Positions 44,057 through 52,369 of a DNA stretch of 64,000 bases are shown here, piece by piece (the first letter of the stretch is position 1; each line of letters begins with the position of its first letter). This DNA is from Nesterenkonia salmonea (GTDB lineage Bacteria > Actinomycetota > Actinomycetes > Actinomycetales > Micrococcaceae): assembly GCF_005771525.1 (NCBI RefSeq), contig NZ_VAVZ01000004.1, positions 50,165 through 114,164 of the forward strand. Direction: 5' to 3'. The notes under the pieces are model-generated. The model worked only from the letters and a program-made list of their open reading frames with translations, did not search any database and was not told where the DNA came from. The position numbers and the translations under genes are program-made.

Positions 44057-45274
44057 TCAGGTATAGAGGGACAAGGGCTGGAATTCGCCGTTGAGGTAGT
44101 GGGCGCCCACTTCGAGTTTCTTGTAGTCCACCGGATCGTGCAGCGAATGGGTGCGGATATTGCGCCAGTAGAGGTCGAACCCATGCTTTGATGCAGTGGA
44201 AGAGGTACCTGTGGCTTCGAAGATTTGATGGGTGAGCTGTGTGGTCACATCGGATGAGATGACTTTCAGTTCAGCGATCTCAATGGCGAGTTCTCCGCGC
44301 AGCTGTGCTGTGACGCCGTCGCCGAGGGCCACGACATCTTCGAAGCGCCGATTCACCTTCTCAGCCAGAGCTGCCACTGCGGCCGCTCGGGCCTTGAAGT
44401 CGCCCACCAGGCGCTGCACGAACGGATCGTGACGGTACTTATCCGCCGGTGAGAGGAACCAGGCGTTGGGCCGGGCGTTGATGAGATCACGAGCTTTGCC
44501 CAGTGCCCCTTCGGCGATGCCCAGGTAGAGGTTCCCGAAAGCCAGTTGGATCCCTGCGGTGACGAGTGTGGAGTATGGTTCATCGCTCAGGGCGTCCAAC
44601 ACATCATGAGGGCGGACTTTCACGTGGTCATAGGTGACGGTATTGGATGAGGAAAGCCGCTGGCCAAGGAAGTCCCAGTCGTCGACGTAGGTCACGCCCT
44701 CTCGGCCGTTTTCCAAAACGAAGGTGAGAACCTTTCCTTCTTCATGGCCTGAGGTGATGCGGGCATTGACGAGCAGCGCGTCCCCCACCACGGATCCGGT
44801 GGAGTAGCGTTTCTTCCCTGTCAGGACCCAGCCGTCGCCAGCTGGTTCCAATGTCAGATCAGGGTCGGTGGGGTTGACCGAGTCGCCCCAGATCCACTGG
44901 CCTGCTGCTGAGTCGCGGTACCAGCGTTCCCTTTTGGCAGGGTCCGCGATGGTGAAGACGATATTGCCTTCATTGATGTAGTGGTAGGCCAGCAACTGGG
45001 CGATGGACGCGTCAGCACGGGCAAGTATTCGCACTGCCTCGAACGCGGTTGACCAGTGCGCCCCACCGCCTCCGAACTGCTGAGGGATCAGGAGGGTCAC
45101 TAGGCCAGATTCTTTCAGCAGCTTCGCCTCTGCGTAGGGAGTCTCGTTGGCGCGGTCACGGGCCACGGCGTCTTGGGCCAGAGTCTGAGCCACGTTTTCT
45201 GCGATCTGACTCCAGTGCAGCACTTCCTCTGTGGGCGCGTTTCCGGTCCAGTGTGAGCGTGGTGTTTCGGTCAT
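44057..45274 (-). CDS. Acyl-CoA dehydrogenase-fold monooxygenase, DszC-like (copy 2)
   Basis: A 405-aa flavoprotein. ARADASIAQLLAYHYINEGNIVF, TGKKRYSTGSVVGDALLV, DDWDFLGQRLSSSNTVTYD and the ending KHGFDLYWRNIRTHSLHDPVDYKK are close to DszC-type sulfur monooxygenases and differ most from the other two copies here. Start ATG 45272-45274; the in-frame ATG 54 bp upstream has no ribosome site. It follows the copy-3 gene after 93 bp and precedes the aldo/keto reductase. Confidence 0.84.
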   Translation of the reverse strand: MTETPRSHWTGNAPTEEVLHWSQIAENVAQTLAQDAVARDRANETPYAEAKLLKESGLVTLLIPQQFGGGGAHWSTAFEAVRILARADASIAQLLAYHYINEGNIVFTIADPAKRERWYRDSAAGQWIWGDSVNPTDPDLTLEPAGDGWVLTGKKRYSTGSVVGDALLVNARITSGHEEGKVLTFVLENGREGVTYVDDWDFLGQRLSSSNTVTYDHVKVRPHDVLDALSDEPYSTLVTAGIQLAFGNLYLGIAEGALGKARDLINARPNAWFLSPADKYRHDPFVQRLVGDFKARAAAVAALAEKVNRRFEDVVALGDGVTAQLRGELAIEIAELKVISSDVTTQLTHQIFEATGTSSTASKHGFDLYWRNIRTHSLHDPVDYKKLEVGAHYLNGEFQPLSLYT

Positions 45275-45367
45275 CAGTGGTTGTCTTTCTCTCATCTGGC
45301 GAGCAGGCCGGACTGCAGCCAGGCTCATGCTCTCGCGTGGTGTGTGGGTACCCGACGGGGACGTTGT

Positions 45368-46588
45368 CTAGACGGTCGTGGTGCGCTGTGGCTCGCCGAC
45401 GCTCCACAGGCGCACGGGTGCGGTGCCGTTGACTCGGTGGTCACCAGCGATCCGTGCTTTATAGATCCAGGGGTTGTGACTGGTCACTGTCCGAGCGTTG
45501 CGCCAATGCCGGTCGAGCGCTTTCGAGCGGTCTGTGCCTGAGGCTCCAAGGGTGTCGAGTATCCGTGCGGTGGCTTCCAGTACCGGCCTGTGCAGGGCGA
45601 CTTGCGCTCGTCCGGTGGCGAATTCCGCCTCATCGGCGGCTTCTTCTTGTGCGGCGGTCTCTAGCTTACGGCTGGCGAATGCCTTGTCGAGTACCCGCGC
45701 GGTTTCGAGGACCTGTGCCCGTGCAAGGGCTGCGACGGCGTCGACCTCGCCCACAGCCTGCAGGATTTGTGGGTCGGTGGCCGCCGTGCGCGTATTAGCG
45801 TGAGAGTAGGTTCTGGTGCGCGTCGCCACCGCCTGGGCGATATCCCGGGCGGCTGCTTCGGCTATACCAGCCAGCACGATGAGCAGAATATGTTGATAGA
45901 GGGCAGTCTGATAGGGAAACCGGTCGGTGAGCAGCCTGATCTCAGACTCGGTGACGGTGGCGTTGTTCAGTGTGGCGGAGCCTGACCCAGTGGTCCGCTG
46001 CCCGAAGCCGTTCCAATCATCGCTGATGGTGACTCCCGGCTGGTCACGTTGGACCACAATGCCCAGCTCATTGCCTTCGTCATCCCTGGCAGTGACGTCG
46101 AGCCAGTCGGCAAAAATGGAGCCAGTGGTGTAGTACTTCACACCGGTGACCACGGGACCATTCTGGGTCTGAGAGACCACGGTCCCCGACTCGTGGAACC
46201 CTCCTTTGCCGGGTTCGGTCCAGGCGTTGCCGGCCAGATCTCCCGCACTGATGCGCTTCAGCCAGCCGCGGGCCACTTCATCCTGGGGCCCGCGCCACAG
46301 CACGTCCTCCTGCACGGCGAAGTGCCCGCGGAATATCTGCGGAATATTGCTGTCCTGAGCAGCGAGCTCCACCATCACCTCAGTGGTGTCAACCCAAGAC
46401 AGCCCGAGACCACCGGCTTCAACCGGGGTTCTGAGCCGGCCGAGGCCAGCATCAGCAAGCTTTCGGACCTCGTCGTAGGCCAAGGTGCGGTCTAGTTCGC
46501 GGTTGAGTGCGTTCTCCCCGGCGGCAGCGATCGCGGTACGCAGCTCCTCAGGCAGGGGAAGATCGGACACGGGTGTACGAGCATTCAT
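45368..46588 (-). CDS. Acyl-CoA dehydrogenase-fold monooxygenase, SfnB-like (copy 3)
   Basis: A 406-aa flavoprotein resembling SfnB and copy 1: ELAAQDSNIPQIFRGHFAVQEDVL, GVKYYTTGSIFADWLDV, DDWNGFGQRTTGSGSATLNN and LDRHWRNARTVTSHNPWIYKARIAGDHRVNG. Such proteins occur with organosulfur use under sulfate limitation. ATG 46586-46588 has GGAGGAG 6 nt upstream, which runs into riboswitch R4. First gene of the unit copy 3, copy 2, aldo/keto reductase. Confidence 0.84.
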   Translation of the reverse strand: MNARTPVSDLPLPEELRTAIAAAGENALNRELDRTLAYDEVRKLADAGLGRLRTPVEAGGLGLSWVDTTEVMVELAAQDSNIPQIFRGHFAVQEDVLWRGPQDEVARGWLKRISAGDLAGNAWTEPGKGGFHESGTVVSQTQNGPVVTGVKYYTTGSIFADWLDVTARDDEGNELGIVVQRDQPGVTISDDWNGFGQRTTGSGSATLNNATVTESEIRLLTDRFPYQTALYQHILLIVLAGIAEAAARDIAQAVATRTRTYSHANTRTAATDPQILQAVGEVDAVAALARAQVLETARVLDKAFASRKLETAAQEEAADEAEFATGRAQVALHRPVLEATARILDTLGASGTDRSKALDRHWRNARTVTSHNPWIYKARIAGDHRVNGTAPVRLWSVGEPQRTTTV

Positions 46589-46599
46589 GGTTCTCTCCT

Positions 46600-46683
46600 C
46601 CATCGTCTCTGGCATTAGCACCGGCCCTTATCAGGGGGTTGCTGCGATGTCTGCGGGCCAGATCCCTCGATCGCTCTTGATGG
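46600..46683 (-). promoter_or_regulatory. SAM-clan riboswitch (R4) ahead of the SfnB-like gene
   Basis: On the minus strand, CCATC (46683-46679) pairs with GATGG (46604-46600). Inside are GAGCGATCGAGGGATCTGGCCC, GCAGCAACCC and CGGTGCTAATGCCAGAG. The Shine-Dalgarno GGAGGAG (46601-46595) shares two bases with the P1 3' strand and lies 6 nt before ATG, favouring translational control. Confidence 0.85.
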
Positions 46684-46816
46684 TCGTGACGCCTAAAAAG
46701 TTCAAGGCGCATTTACTCTAATGCTCAAACGGCGAAGTTTCCCAAATCGACCCCCGGTCCACGTCATGCAGCGTCATGACCGGCACCAGAGAAAGTCTCG
46801 AAATGTGACACGCGTT

Positions 46817-46846
46817 TTTGCTCGGTCGGCGCCTAGAGGCGTACGG
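46817..46846 (+). promoter_or_regulatory. Candidate promoter of riboswitch R5 transcript
   Basis: TTGCTC at about 46817-46822, an 18-bp spacer and TACGGT ending near 46846. Transcription would start about 7-9 nt later, right at P1 of R5. Same geometry as the promoter before R3. Confidence 0.4.
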
Positions 46847-46854
46847 TAATGGTG

Positions 46855-46937
46855 TCCATCCCGAGCGGCCGAGAGATCTGGCTCTGTGACGCCGCAGCAA
46901 CCCGGAACCTGCCGGGTGCTACCGCCAGGTTCGATGG
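46855..46937 (+). promoter_or_regulatory. SAM-clan riboswitch (R5) ahead of the flavin reductase-acs-metY unit
   Basis: CCATC (46855-46859) pairs with GATGG (46933-46937). P2 arms GCGGC/GCCGC, GAGAGATCTGGCTC, GCAGCAACCC, a short P3 (CCGG/CCGG) and GGTGCTACCGCC. GGGAG begins inside the P1 3' strand and lies 7 nt before the ATG at 46948. Core sequence matches R3 rather than R1/R2/R4. Confidence 0.87.
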
Positions 46938-46947
46938 GAGATTCTCT

Positions 46948-47487
46948 ATGAGTTTGTCTGCTGCAACCCTCGCGAAGCCCGCTGTGCGCGCCGCTGCCTT
47001 GGATCCGTTGGAACTCCGTGCCGCCTTTGCACAATTCCCACAGGGCATTGTGGTGGTGGGCGCTGAGATCAACGGCAGCCCACAGGGCCTGGTGGCTTCC
47101 ACCTTCACCGTGGGGGTTTCTCTTGAGCCTCCGCTGGTGACCTTCGCCGTCCAACACACATCGGGCACCTGGCCGCTGCTGCGTGACGAAGCGTCCCACC
47201 TCGGCGTATCGGTTATCGGCTCTGATCAGCAGGGGCTGTGCCGGAAGATCGCGTCCAAAGACAGGGCCCAGCGCTTTGCAGATGTTGAGTACGCCACCGA
47301 CGACGACGGAACTCTAGTCCTCACCGAAACGCCCCTGTGGCTGAAAACCCGCATCTACAATCAGTTCACCGCGGGTGACCACGACATTGTGGTCCTGGAG
47401 GTGCTTGACCTCGCGGCGGATCCGACGCGCAATGGCCTGGTTTTCCACCAGAGCGCTTTCACTCCCCTACCGTCCAGCGAGGCCTGA
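46948..47487 (+). CDS. NAD(P)H:flavin reductase (DszD/HpaC-like)
   Basis: A 179-aa flavin reductase-domain protein: ELRAAFAQFPQGIVVVGAEI, GLVASTFTVGVSLEPPLVTFAV, TWPLLRDEASHLGVSVIGSDQQGLCRKIA. It makes free FMNH2 for two-component monooxygenases, and is the only reductase in the window for five candidate oxygenases. ATG 46948 is fixed by GGGAG 7 nt upstream, at the 3' edge of riboswitch R5. It lies 6 bp before the acs-like gene. Confidence 0.88.
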   Translation: MSLSAATLAKPAVRAAALDPLELRAAFAQFPQGIVVVGAEINGSPQGLVASTFTVGVSLEPPLVTFAVQHTSGTWPLLRDEASHLGVSVIGSDQQGLCRKIASKDRAQRFADVEYATDDDGTLVLTETPLWLKTRIYNQFTAGDHDIVVLEVLDLAADPTRNGLVFHQSAFTPLPSSEA

Positions 47488-47493
47488 GCGGCA

Positions 47494-49602
47494 GTGAGCA
47501 CGTCCTACCCCACAGAGCATGAGTCTGCCCACGGCCAGGCTGCCGAGGCTGGTGCCGCCGACGTCCATCATTGGAAGGAACCGGTCAGTGGGACTTCACA
47601 TCCTGAGGCAGACCGGTTGGCCTTCTGGGCGAAGGCAGCGGAGCTTCTGGAGTGGCACACGCCATGGCACACCACTCAGTCATGGACTCCGCCGAACCCT
47701 GAAACTGGCCGCGGGCCCGATATTCAGTGGTTTGCCGGCGGGCGCCTCAACGCCGCAGTCAACTGCGTCGACCGGCATGTCACGGCAGGCCGCGGCAACA
47801 GGGTGGCTCTGCACTTTGAGGGTGAGCCCGGGGACGCTGAATCGGTGACTTATGCGGATCTTCAACGCCGTGTGAACCAGGCCGCCAATGCCTTGGAACG
47901 TCTAGGTGTCGGCCTCGGAGACCGAGTGGTCATCTACCTGCCGGTGTTGGTCGAGACGATTGTGATCACATTGGCATGCGCCCGTATTGGCGCAGTCCAC
48001 CAGCTCGTTTTCGGAGGATTCTCCGCCGAAGCTCTCAGGTTCCGGGTCGAAGACACCGGTGCCAAGCTGCTGGTCACCACCGACGGCCAGTACCGCCGCG
48101 GCTCAGCAGTCCCAGTGAAAGCGAACGCAGACGCTGCCGTGAAGGGCCTCACCGTTGACGCGGGCGGGACGGTCGAGCATGTCCTGGTGGTGCGCAGGAC
48201 TGGTTCGGAGGTCAGCTGGACCAACGAGGACATTAATGGGAACGGTTTGGGCCGTGACCTGTGGTGGCATGATGTGGTGGAGACAGCGGCTGAGGACCAT
48301 CAACCCCAATTCTTTGAGGCTGAGACTCCGCTGTTCATCATGTACACCTCAGGAACGACCGGTAAACCCAAGGGGCTGGTGCACACTACCGGCGGCTACC
48401 TCACTGGGGCACTGTTCAGCTACCTGCGGCTCTTCGCCAACCCTGATCCGGACCGGCGGGCAGATGATGTGCACTGGTGCACTGCGGACCTGGCCTGGGT
48501 GACTGCTCACACCTATGAGCTCTACGGTCCGCTGGCGGCCGGAGCCACGCAGGTGATCTATGAAGGCGTTCCCAATGTTCCGCACTCGGGGAGGCACTTC
48601 GACATCATTCAGCAGCACCGAGTGACCAGCTACTACACAGCCCCTACTTTGGTGCGTTCATTAATGGGCTGGTTCCCCGATGGGGTCCCTGCGGACTATG
48701 ACCTGAGCTCCATCCGTATCGCAGGGACTGTGGGTGAGGCCGTCAACCCGGAAGCAGCCAATTGGTTGCGCGCGCAAGTCGGCAGGGACACTGTGACATC
48801 GGATGGGGAGCCCGCTCTGCCGCTGGTCGACACCTGGTGGCAGTCCGAATCCGGGTCCACGGTGCTGAGTCCGCGGCCTGAATCTGCTCACCAGAAACCG
48901 GGAAGTGTGGCCCAGGAGATGCCCGGGTGGGGAGCAGACGTCGTCGACGATCACGGTCACCCCACAGCCCCAGGGGTGCAGGGCCACGTGGTACTTACCC
49001 ATACTGGGCCCTCCATGGCACGGACTGTATGGGGTAATCCGTCGCGGTACTACACCAGTTACTGGGAGAAATACGCCGACCGGGGGTGGTTCCTCGCCGG
49101 GGATGCTGGCCAACGGGATCACGACGGTGATATTTGGATCCTTGGCCGCACCGATGACGCGATCAATGTCTCCGGCCACTTGCTTTCGACCATTGAAATT
49201 GAGTCCGCCCTAATCAGCCACCCCGATGTGGTGGAGGCGGGCGTGGCACCGGCCTATGACGCAACCTCGGGGCACGCCGCCGTGGCCTTCGTAGTGCTCA
49301 CCGAGGCGGCTCGCCTCCGCCTCCAGCGGGACCGCGCGGCCGAACCCTCGTTGCTGAACGCACTTCGGAATCACGTGGCACAGGTGATCGGACCGGTCGC
49401 GAAGCCCCGCACGGTGATCCCTGTACCTGAGGTGCCCAAGACCCGGTCGGGAAAAATCATGCGTCGGCTGCTGACACAGCTGCACGACGGCGAACCACTC
49501 GGCGACACCACAAGCCTGCAGAACGAGCCATGTGTGCCGCAGATCCAAAAGATCTGCGAGACTCGCAGAACAGCACCCGCGAAGGAGAACACACCAGTAT
49601 GA
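47494..49602 (+). CDS. Acetyl/propionyl-CoA synthetase-like AMP-forming ligase
   Basis: A 702-aa ANL-family enzyme that activates a short carboxylate to acyl-CoA. P-loop MYTSGTTGKPKGLVHT, the acyl pocket region DTWWQSESG (acetate enzymes have DTWWQTETG), FLAGDAGQRDHDGDIWILGRTDD and the catalytic/acetylatable lysine in KTRSGKIMRR (about Lys654). VTAHTYELYGPL differs slightly from the canonical VTGHSYIVYGPL. GTG start. A ~35-residue tail with two Cys follows the usual end. Position before MetY, which releases acetate, suggests acetate recycling. Confidence 0.87.
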   Translation: MSTSYPTEHESAHGQAAEAGAADVHHWKEPVSGTSHPEADRLAFWAKAAELLEWHTPWHTTQSWTPPNPETGRGPDIQWFAGGRLNAAVNCVDRHVTAGRGNRVALHFEGEPGDAESVTYADLQRRVNQAANALERLGVGLGDRVVIYLPVLVETIVITLACARIGAVHQLVFGGFSAEALRFRVEDTGAKLLVTTDGQYRRGSAVPVKANADAAVKGLTVDAGGTVEHVLVVRRTGSEVSWTNEDINGNGLGRDLWWHDVVETAAEDHQPQFFEAETPLFIMYTSGTTGKPKGLVHTTGGYLTGALFSYLRLFANPDPDRRADDVHWCTADLAWVTAHTYELYGPLAAGATQVIYEGVPNVPHSGRHFDIIQQHRVTSYYTAPTLVRSLMGWFPDGVPADYDLSSIRIAGTVGEAVNPEAANWLRAQVGRDTVTSDGEPALPLVDTWWQSESGSTVLSPRPESAHQKPGSVAQEMPGWGADVVDDHGHPTAPGVQGHVVLTHTGPSMARTVWGNPSRYYTSYWEKYADRGWFLAGDAGQRDHDGDIWILGRTDDAINVSGHLLSTIEIESALISHPDVVEAGVAPAYDATSGHAAVAFVVLTEAARLRLQRDRAAEPSLLNALRNHVAQVIGPVAKPRTVIPVPEVPKTRSGKIMRRLLTQLHDGEPLGDTTSLQNEPCVPQIQKICETRRTAPAKENTPV

Positions 49603-50894
49603 CCAGCGACCACAAGTTTGGTTTCCGCACCCGCGCCCTGCACGCCGGGGCAGTCCCAGACGCCACTTATGGCACAAGGGCAGTGCCCATCCACCAGTCC
49701 ACATCCTTCGTGTTCAAGGACACTGACGACGCCGCCAATCTCTTTGCGCTGCAGAAGTTCGGGAATATCTACTCGCGGATCGGCAACCCGACTGTCGCAG
49801 CTATGGAGGAACGCCTGGCGTCCCTGGAGGGTGGGATTGGGGCAGTGGCGACCGCCTCCGGGATGAGTGCGGAGTTCCTGGTCTTCGCAGCGCTGTGCCA
49901 GCAGGGCGACCACATTGTGGCCAGCTCCAAGCTGTACGGCGGAACCATCACACAGCTGGACGTCTCACTGCGCCGGTTCGGCATTGAGACCACTTTCGTG
50001 AACTCGGACGAGGCCGAAGACTTCAAGGCCGCACTGCAGGAGAACACCAAACTGGTCTTCACCGAGGTGGTGTCCAACCCGTCCTCGGATGTGGTGGACC
50101 TTCCCGGCCTCGCTGAGGTGGCCCATGAGCATGGGATTCCCCTGGTGGTTGATTCGACCCTGACCACTCCGTATCTCTTCCGTCCGCTGGACCATGGGGC
50201 GGATATTGTGACCCACTCGGTGACCAAGTTCCTCGGTGGGCACGGCACCACACTGGGCGGCGTCGTCATCGAATCTGGCCGGTTCCCCTGGGACAACGGG
50301 AAGTTCCCTCAGATGACGGAACCGGTGGAGTCCTACGGCGGCCTCTCCTGGTGGGGGAACTTTGCCGAGTACGGCTTCCTCACCAAGCTTCGTGCCGAAC
50401 AGCTGCGCGACTTCGGGCCCAGCCTCACCCCGCAGGCGGCCTTCCAACTCATTCAGGGAATTGAGACCCTTCCGCAGCGTATGACCGAGCACACCAAGAA
50501 TGCTCAGCAGGTCGCAGAGTGGTTGGAGGCCGATCCGAGGGTGGACTATGTGAGGTTCTCTGGGCTCCCCAGCCACCCTCATCATGAGCGCGCCAAAGAA
50601 CTGCTGCCTGATGGCGTGAGCTCCGTCTTCAGCTTTGGGATCGCCGGCGGAAGGGAGAACGGCATCCGCTTCATCGAATCTCTGCAGCTGGCCAGCCACC
50701 TGGCCAACGTCGGCGATGCCCGCACACTCATCCTGCACCCCGCCTCCACGACTCACCAGCAGCTCAGTGAGGCTCAGTTAGAGGCCGGAGGGATTCCTGC
50801 GGACATGATCAGGATTTCTGTGGGGCTTGAGGACGTTGAAGACATCATCTGGGACCTGGACCAGGCCCTAGAGACAGCCACCAAGGGAGAGTGA
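49599..50894 (+). CDS. metY: O-acetylhomoserine sulfhydrylase
   Basis: PLP enzyme that joins sulfide to O-acetylhomoserine, giving homocysteine and acetate; this brings freed sulfur into methionine. The 431-aa length fits MetY (MetB is ~380-390). Seen: RALHAGAVPDATYGTRAVPIHQSTSF, SRIGNPTVAAMEERLASLEGG, and PLP-lysine Lys210 in HSVTKFLGGHGT. ATG 49599 overlaps the acs-like stop (ATGA), with GAAGGAG upstream. Under riboswitch R5 together with the reductase and ligase. Confidence 0.94.
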   Translation: MTSDHKFGFRTRALHAGAVPDATYGTRAVPIHQSTSFVFKDTDDAANLFALQKFGNIYSRIGNPTVAAMEERLASLEGGIGAVATASGMSAEFLVFAALCQQGDHIVASSKLYGGTITQLDVSLRRFGIETTFVNSDEAEDFKAALQENTKLVFTEVVSNPSSDVVDLPGLAEVAHEHGIPLVVDSTLTTPYLFRPLDHGADIVTHSVTKFLGGHGTTLGGVVIESGRFPWDNGKFPQMTEPVESYGGLSWWGNFAEYGFLTKLRAEQLRDFGPSLTPQAAFQLIQGIETLPQRMTEHTKNAQQVAEWLEADPRVDYVRFSGLPSHPHHERAKELLPDGVSSVFSFGIAGGRENGIRFIESLQLASHLANVGDARTLILHPASTTHQQLSEAQLEAGGIPADMIRISVGLEDVEDIIWDLDQALETATKGE

Positions 50895-50898
50895 AGAG

Positions 50899-51438
50899 AT
50901 GACGACGACGCCAACAGTCACTGACAACACCACGGCAGAACACCCACACGGGGTGTGGGAAGAGCCTGGGCCGGCACGCCGGCTGCAGTTGCTGCGCAGC
51001 GCGAAATCAGTGGCGATCATTGGTATGAGCGACAAGCCGTCCCGGGCCAGCTACTTCGTGGCGACGTACCTGGCTTCGGACTCCAGCTACCAGTTGTACT
51101 TCGTCAATCCACGGCTGGTGGGCAAGACCGTGTTCGGCCAACCAGGTTACGGCTCATTGGCTGACCTTCCGGAGGCCCCTGATGTGGTGGTCGCTTTCCG
51201 TAAACCTGCCGATCTTCCGGACCTGGCTAAGGAGGCTGCCGAGGTGGGAGCCAAGACCCTGTGGGTTCAGCTGGGCATCCACTCGGATGAGGCGATGCAG
51301 GTGGCCACCGATTTAGGTCTTAACGCGGTTCAGAACCGGTGCATCAAGATTGAGCACGGCCGTTTCCACGGTAACCTGCACCTCGGGGGATTCGACACTG
51401 GGGTGATCAGCGCCAAGCGGCAAATCGTCGACCGCTGA
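50899..51438 (+). CDS. CoA-binding protein (YccU family)
   Basis: A 179-aa protein with one CoA-binding Rossmann domain: LRSAKSVAIIGMSDKPSRASYFVATYL, YFVNPRLVGKTVFGQPGYGSLADLP, APDVVVAFRKPADLP and AKTLWVQLGIHSDEAM. Family function is unknown; these small proteins often follow metY in actinobacteria. It starts 4 bp after metY and ends the R5 unit, 6 bp from the convergent ribokinase. It may regulate or assist the acyl-CoA step. Confidence 0.87.
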   Translation: MTTTPTVTDNTTAEHPHGVWEEPGPARRLQLLRSAKSVAIIGMSDKPSRASYFVATYLASDSSYQLYFVNPRLVGKTVFGQPGYGSLADLPEAPDVVVAFRKPADLPDLAKEAAEVGAKTLWVQLGIHSDEAMQVATDLGLNAVQNRCIKIEHGRFHGNLHLGGFDTGVISAKRQIVDR

Positions 51439-51444
51439 TCGCCT

Positions 51445-52332
51445 TCAGTCCTTGGCTTTGGGGATGCGGAAGTAGGCGGACATGGCGCCGGGGTGCTCGG
51501 CTGCGCGGCCAGCGAAGGACGTTGCCTGGCGCAGCGCGTCTTGATACTGAGCACCTTGAGTAAGAGCTGCCATCATGACGCCGGCGAATGCGTCGCCGCA
51601 TCCTGTGGTGTCCACCACCTTCACAGCCTCAGCCGGAACATGCTGGACTGGCTCCCCTCGCTGAAAGAGGTCGGCGCCAGCTCCGCCGCGAGTCACCACC
51701 ACCGACTCCACCCCGACCGCCGCGGGCAGGTCCTCGATCTGTTGCCATGCGGACCCTGCGAGGCTGCTGATTTCCACGGTATTGACGATCAGCAGATCCA
51801 CTAGACCTTCGGGTAGAGGTCCGGAGAGGTTAGGCGACGCGTTCAGCGCCACCCGCACACCGAGTCTCTGAGCCCTGGTTGCGAACTCCAAAGCTGCAGA
51901 TTCTGGTACCTCGAGGCTGAGCAGGGCCCACCGAGCATCGGCGAAGACATTTTCCGCTGTGCGCCCGCTCAGTGCAGCATTGGCTCCCGGCTCGACCACA
52001 ATGGTGTTCTCACCGTCGCCACGGACGTTGATGTACGCGGTGCCTGTCGCAGCGTCATCGGAGACCATCAACGAGGATGTATCCACACCTGCAGACTCCA
52101 GAGCGGCTCGGGCTTCTGCTCCTCCGGAGTCGTTGCCCACGGCTCCTATCATGCGTGTTGGGGTTCCTTGCAGGGACGCTGCGGCGGCCTGGTTTGCACC
52201 CTTGCCTCCGGTCGCTCGTGAGGCGCTGAGGGCTTTCAAGGTTTGTCCGGGCTCAGGAAACTCGGGGACGCGCAACACAATGTCTTGGTTGATGGATCCG
52301 AAGACCAGCAGCGTCGGGGATTCTTCCATCAT
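51445..52332 (-). CDS. rbsK: Ribokinase-type sugar kinase (PfkB family)
   Basis: A 295-aa kinase: GSINQDIVLRVPEFPEPGQTL, the substrate motif GGKGANQAAAA, and the catalytic DTTGCGDAFAGVM (Asp247; most ribokinases have GAGD). The GGKGANQ motif favours ribose as the substrate. No ribose transporter is near, so ribose from nucleoside turnover is possible. It precedes nothing on its strand within the operon and lies 37 bp downstream of purA. Confidence 0.87.
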   Translation of the reverse strand: MMEESPTLLVFGSINQDIVLRVPEFPEPGQTLKALSASRATGGKGANQAAAASLQGTPTRMIGAVGNDSGGAEARAALESAGVDTSSLMVSDDAATGTAYINVRGDGENTIVVEPGANAALSGRTAENVFADARWALLSLEVPESAALEFATRAQRLGVRVALNASPNLSGPLPEGLVDLLIVNTVEISSLAGSAWQQIEDLPAAVGVESVVVTRGGAGADLFQRGEPVQHVPAEAVKVVDTTGCGDAFAGVMMAALTQGAQYQDALRQATSFAGRAAEHPGAMSAYFRIPKAKD

Positions 52333-52369
52333 GTGCGCAGTTCCTTCATTTCAGAGTGTGCTGCAGGGG

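Larger units (their letters stand above)
46589..46947. other. Divergent regulatory region with two riboswitches
   Basis: About 360 bp between the SfnB-like and flavin reductase genes. R4 (minus) and R5 (plus) lie back to back with ~170 bp between them. That gap holds the candidate R5 promoter and no ORF that I would support. Confidence 0.75.
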
